From Calditrichota bacterium (lineage in GTDB: Bacteria; Zixibacteria; MSB-5A5; GN15; FEB-12): DNA of 6,483 nt. The first letter of the stretch is position 1; the number at the start of each line of letters is the position of its first letter. The stretch is taken from the NCBI GenBank assembly GCA_008501655.1, contig QQUK01000310.1, positions 1 through 6,483 of the forward strand, in the 5' to 3' direction. This document shows, piece after piece, positions 4,450-6,483 of the stretch. A program made the translations under genes and the position numbers. Under the pieces are notes generated by a model. It worked only from the letters and a program-made list of their open reading frames with translations, was not told the DNA's origin and ran no database searches.

Positions 4450-4524
4450 ATCGCAGTGTCAGCCCTTGCAGTGACAGCTCTTGCGGTATCCATCCTTGAG
4501 GCATCAGCCCTTGCGGTGTCAGGA
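4450..4524 (+). repeat. 15-bp minisatellite, right block (five units)
   Basis: Units begin at 4450, 4465, 4480, 4495 and 4510 and share the CTTGCGGTGTCAGCC-like consensus with the left block. The final unit again runs into a family C hairpin, so the minisatellite and the hairpin arm have a common origin. Confidence 0.7.
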
Positions 4525-4539
4525 ACCCTTTCCTGACAC
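4516..4539. repeat. Repeat family C hairpin, third copy of the array
   Basis: Same 24-bp perfect hairpin as at 4208 and 4332, but followed by different sequence and without a family B element. Confidence 0.75.
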
Positions 4540-4560
4540 CTATTCAAACAACTTCGAAGC

Positions 4561-4616
4561 AGGACGGTTCTCATATACCAAAGAGTGCACTCTTTTCAAA
4601 AAGAACCGTCCTTTTT
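4561..4616 (+). terminator. Long nested hairpin with T-run (terminator-like)
   Basis: AGGACGGTTCT (4561-4571) pairs perfectly over 11 bp with AGAACCGTCCT (4602-4612), and T5 spans 4612-4616, the form of an intrinsic terminator on the plus strand. Inside the 30-nt loop is a separate 16-bp perfect palindrome, AAAGAGTG / CACTCTTT (4580-4595), so two stems stack in one structure. No plus-strand gene ends close upstream: the cytochrome stop is almost 500 bp away and already has its own terminator. It may be a second-chance terminator, the end of an unrecognised RNA, or the last member of another repeat family. Confidence 0.6.
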
Positions 4617-4664
4617 AGCTGAAATGCATAATTCCCCTTGCAAACTTCCATTTTTGAAGTATCT

Positions 4665-4672
4665 TATATTTG
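4665..4672 (+). promoter_or_regulatory. Possible promoter element of the dockerin gene
   Basis: TATATTTG fits the TAnnTTTG -7 motif known from Bacteroidetes promoters, 42 bp before the start codon. TTG at 4638-4640 lies upstream, but the 24-bp gap is longer than the usual 19-21. A sigma-70-like reading (TTGCAA 4638-4643 with TATCTT 4660-4665, 16-bp spacer) is equally possible. Confidence 0.3.
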
Positions 4673-4714
4673 TACGAATCACCGAACTACAAACAAAATG
4701 AATAGTAGGGAAAT

Positions 4715-5095
4715 ATGAAAAAGTTTAAAGTGGCTATGGCATGTTTGCTCCTGTGTAGTATGATAGCTATAGTTAGTAATGCGGACGATACTGATCAATT
4801 GCCGAATTCAGATATCGGAATAATTGATGAAACACAGATATTTGAAGATACTACTCTCCCCCTCCCCTGTTGTAAATTTATCCGGGGGAATGTTGACAAT
4901 GACCCGGGTGATGATATAGACATCAACGACCTGCTGTATCTTGTTGCATATTGTTACAAAGGTGGACCGGCACCGGAATGTATGCCTGAAGCTGACGTTG
5001 ATGGAAGCGGAGCTATTGAATCAGCTGTAGATATAGAGTATCTGATAAATTATATGTTTAACGGCGGACCCGCCCCGCTTGTCTGCCCGAAGTGA
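4715..5095 (+). CDS. Small secreted protein with a dockerin type I-like domain
   Basis: A 126-residue protein of unknown role. Residues 1-23 form a signal peptide (MKKFK, hydrophobic core, SNA-DD), so it is exported. A linker of about 30 acidic residues follows, then two dockerin-like repeats: about 58-86 (GNVDNDPGDDIDINDLLYLV, ending KGGPAP) and about 93-121 (ADVDGSGAIESAVDIEYLI, ending NGGPAP). Each begins with an Asp/Asn-rich EF-hand-like calcium loop and continues into an F-type helix. In FCB-group genomes such domains usually sit at the C-terminus of large secreted proteins; here the domain is nearly the whole mature protein. Five Cys (52, 53, 80, 89, 124) flank the repeats and could form disulfides after export. 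I see no cohesin or enzyme partner in the window. TAGGG 4 nt before the ATG is the ribosome binding site. It may be a stand-alone calcium-dependent adaptor or a remnant of a larger protein. Confidence 0.75.
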   Translation: MKKFKVAMACLLLCSMIAIVSNADDTDQLPNSDIGIIDETQIFEDTTLPLPCCKFIRGNVDNDPGDDIDINDLLYLVAYCYKGGPAPECMPEADVDGSGAIESAVDIEYLINYMFNGGPAPLVCPK

Positions 5096-5114
5096 TTTTC
5101 CGAGTGGTTCGACA

Positions 5115-5143
5115 GTGAGCGGCAGACGCCCTCATCTGCCCTA
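5115..5143 (-). repeat. REP-like family D, decayed copy 3
   Basis: GGCAGACG (5121-5128) / CATCTGCC (5133-5140) keeps the stem and CCCT loop of the copies at 1371 and 1552, but one pair is now mismatched on one strand and the GTAG foot is lost (CCCTAAATT instead of CCCTAC). Confidence 0.6.
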
Positions 5144-5149
5144 AATTCT

Positions 5150-5174
5150 GTAACACTAAGTTTGTCGAAGTCTG
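5150..5174 (+). repeat. Repeat family A, degenerate copy 4
   Basis: Matches copy 1 (1201-1225) at 18 of 25 positions, including the core TGTCGAAG; the flanking stem arms have decayed. Weak on its own, but it lies beside another decayed repeat. Confidence 0.35.
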
Positions 5175-5197
5175 CCCAATAAATAATTAAAAAAAAT

Positions 5198-5222
5198 GCT
5201 GTCAGACGTCTCGCCTGACAGC
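5198..5222 (-). terminator. Repeat family F hairpin, terminator-like on the minus strand
   Basis: GCTGTCAGACG (5198-5208) / CGCCTGACAGC (5212-5222) forms an 11-bp stem with one A-C mismatch and a 3-nt loop. Eight A at 5189-5196 give a U-run on the minus strand, so it would stop leftward transcription. Neither neighbour is on that strand, so it may simply shield the dockerin region from antisense reading, or be a repeat that landed beside an A-run. Confidence 0.45.
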
Positions 5223-5277
5223 TTCGTCAACTCATCATTCCCGACATGATTAAGAGTTCAGACTTATATAAATTTCC

Positions 5278-5305
5278 TTGAAATTCTTGAACAATAGACT
5301 ATATT
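5278..5305 (+). promoter_or_regulatory. Predicted promoter of the OLD-family ATPase gene
   Basis: TTGAAA (5278-5283), 16-bp spacer, TATATT (5300-5305): a good sigma-70 type promoter 28 bp before the start codon. The whole surrounding region is AT-rich, which raises the chance of a false match. AAAGG at 5320-5324 is the ribosome binding site. Confidence 0.5.
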
Positions 5306-5333
5306 AAAAATAATATATTAAAGGTAGAAAAAA

Positions 5334-6483
5334 ATGGGTGAAATCGAGAATCTATCTGTTAAAGTTAAAAATTTCAAATGTTTTGGTGATGAACCTCAAG
5401 GTTTTGAATCAATAAAACCAGTTAATATTATAATAGGTAGAAATAACTCAGGGAAATCTTCATTATTGTTATTGTTTAAGCATTTACTGCAAAATGAAAT
5501 TAAATTTTCAGAGAATTTAAATCATAATTCAATTACACCTGAGATTTTTCTCAAATCAAAATTAGAAGAAAATGAAGTAAAAAATGTTTTTTCTGAGTCA
5601 ACAAGAGGTGGAGATGTTCCGGGGCATAATCATTGGGAGTTTGGAAAACAATTTGTAGGCACTGAATTGACTTGGCGATTAAATCATAATCATGATCATC
5701 AATTTCTAGATATAGGTACATGTAATAATGGTACTAAGCCATTTGATTTGTTTCCAAGCTTAAAACGCTATCAACAACAATTAGCAAATCATATTTCTAA
5801 TCCATTACGTCAACTAGCTTTTAAACATATATCTGCTGAGAGGGATATTATTCCAGAGTCTGATAAAGTAAAAAATTATGTAGTTGAATGTAATGGCAAC
5901 GGAATAACAAATTTAATACAAAATTATTTAAATAAAGACTATCTTCCAAGAAAGATTATAGAAGAAGATCTTTTACTCGAATTAAATAAGATATTAAATC
6001 CAGATATTCAAATTGAAAAAATTGTTTGTGAGTTATTAGCAGATAATCGCTGGGAAATTAAATTGTTTGAGAAATCGAAAGGTTATATTGCCCTTTCTCA
6101 ATCAGGTAGTGGACTAAAGACTATTATACATGTATTAGTAAATTTATTTTTAGTTCCAAAAGTAGAAAGTAATGATTTATCGAAATACATTTTTGGTTTC
6201 GAAGAGCTCGAGAACAATTTACATCCTGCATTATTACGAAGATTACTTTCTTATATATATAATACAGCTATAAATGAAAAATGTACTTTCATTTTAACTA
6301 CACATTCTAGTGTTGAAATAGATCAATTTAGTAAATCTCCTGAAGCACAAATTATATATATACAACATAATGGTACTTCTGCACAATGTCATTGTGTAAA
6401 AACATATATTGAAAATAGTGGAATTTTAGATGATTTAGATATAAGAGCAAGTGATATGTTACAATCAAATGGAATTATTTGGG
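5334..6483 (+). CDS. OLD-family AAA ATPase (partial, 3' end outside window)
   Basis: The first 383 codons of an ABC/SMC-like AAA ATPase of the overcoming-lysogenization-defect (OLD) type. Walker A is GRNNSGKS at residues 35-42, a signature-like LSQSGSG at 254-260, Walker B IFGFEELENNLHP at 286-298 (Glu290 and Glu291 as the acidic pair), and an H-loop TTHS at 322-325. The visible part ends in ASDMLQSNGIIW at 372-383, the segment that usually leads into the TOPRIM nuclease domain of OLD proteins, which should lie to the right. Such proteins act in phage defence, for example as GajA of Gabija or as parts of PARIS and retron systems. The subtype depends on the missing C-terminus and on the next gene (a UvrD-like helicase would indicate Gabija). 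Base composition is unlike the left part of the window: 17 of 60 G+C at 6001-6060 against 31 of 60 at 781-840, a sign of horizontal transfer. It has its own promoter and ribosome binding site. Confidence 0.85.
   Translation, partial: MGEIENLSVKVKNFKCFGDEPQGFESIKPVNIIIGRNNSGKSSLLLLFKHLLQNEIKFSENLNHNSITPEIFLKSKLEENEVKNVFSESTRGGDVPGHNHWEFGKQFVGTELTWRLNHNHDHQFLDIGTCNNGTKPFDLFPSLKRYQQQLANHISNPLRQLAFKHISAERDIIPESDKVKNYVVECNGNGITNLIQNYLNKDYLPRKIIEEDLLLELNKILNPDIQIEKIVCELLADNRWEIKLFEKSKGYIALSQSGSGLKTIIHVLVNLFLVPKVESNDLSKYIFGFEELENNLHPALLRRLLSYIYNTAINEKCTFILTTHSSVEIDQFSKSPEAQIIYIQHNGTSAQCHCVKTYIENSGILDDLDIRASDMLQSNGIIW

Larger units (their letters stand above)
4069..4714. other. Non-coding repeat array between the cytochrome and dockerin genes
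   Basis: This 646-bp stretch has no convincing gene. It holds, in order, the cytochrome terminator, four 15-bp minisatellite units (4157-4216), a 124-bp unit repeated in tandem (4202-4449), five more 15-bp units (4450-4524) ending in a third family C hairpin, a long nested hairpin with a T-run (4561-4616), and the presumed promoter region of the dockerin gene. Short open frames here on both strands translate into 5-residue periodic peptides (for example runs of ARADTA type), as expected for a 15-bp repeat, and are not genes. Confidence 0.75.

Noticed and set aside
4157..4540. CRISPR array
   Set aside because: Repeat units are 15 bp without unique spacers, and the 124-bp units are almost identical throughout, so no repeat-spacer alternation exists.
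4153..4574. Open frames on both strands in the repeat array
   Set aside because: Their peptides are 5-residue repeats caused by the 15-bp period, and two frames contain the same hairpin duplicated.
1..6483. tRNA, rRNA or riboswitch
   Set aside because: I saw no cloverleaf with TTCRANY and acceptor CCA, no rRNA stretches and no known riboswitch core.

Overview
The window (6483 bp) looks like a piece of a bacterial chromosome of about 50% G+C from an anaerobic or facultative Gram-negative lineage. A small secreted dockerin-type protein with GGPAP-ending repeats, a periplasmic octaheme cytochrome c, and intergenic DNA full of short hairpin repeats together suggest the FCB superphylum; a Zixibacteria-like genome is my best guess. 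This rests on memory of such genomes, with no rRNA or other marker in the window.

Layout. Positions 1-1193 (minus) carry most of umuC, the catalytic subunit of translesion DNA polymerase V, cut by the left edge. Positions 1194-1748 are non-coding and packed with at least five kinds of short palindromic repeat. Then come, also on minus, a fused 4-oxalocrotonate-tautomerase-family protein (1749-2177) and umuD (2288-2722), the self-cleaving partner of UmuC. The SOS mutagenesis pair is therefore present but split by a tautomerase gene and a repeat cluster. A 113-bp divergent intergenic region separates umuD from an octaheme cytochrome c of the hydroxylamine oxidoreductase (HAO) family (2836-4068, plus). 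It holds a near-perfect FNR/CRP-family operator at class II spacing from a -10 element, which suggests oxygen or NO control of the cytochrome. Positions 4069-4714 are again non-coding: a terminator hairpin, a 124-bp tandem duplication, a 15-bp minisatellite and a long nested terminator-like hairpin. A small exported dockerin-like protein follows (4715-5095), then more decayed repeats, then an abrupt change to AT-rich DNA (about 30% G+C) carrying the first 383 codons of an OLD-family AAA ATPase (5334 to the right edge), a likely acquired phage-defence gene.

Functional links. UmuD and UmuC would act together in damage-induced mutagenesis. The cytochrome is a stand-alone periplasmic nitrogen-compound redox enzyme under its own predicted anaerobic promoter. 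The other genes have no evident link to one another. The most unusual content is the repeat population: at least three hairpin families share a GTAG tetranucleotide at the foot of the hairpin, as REP elements mobilised by RAYT (Y1) transposases do. Several copies change stem sequence while keeping the pairing.
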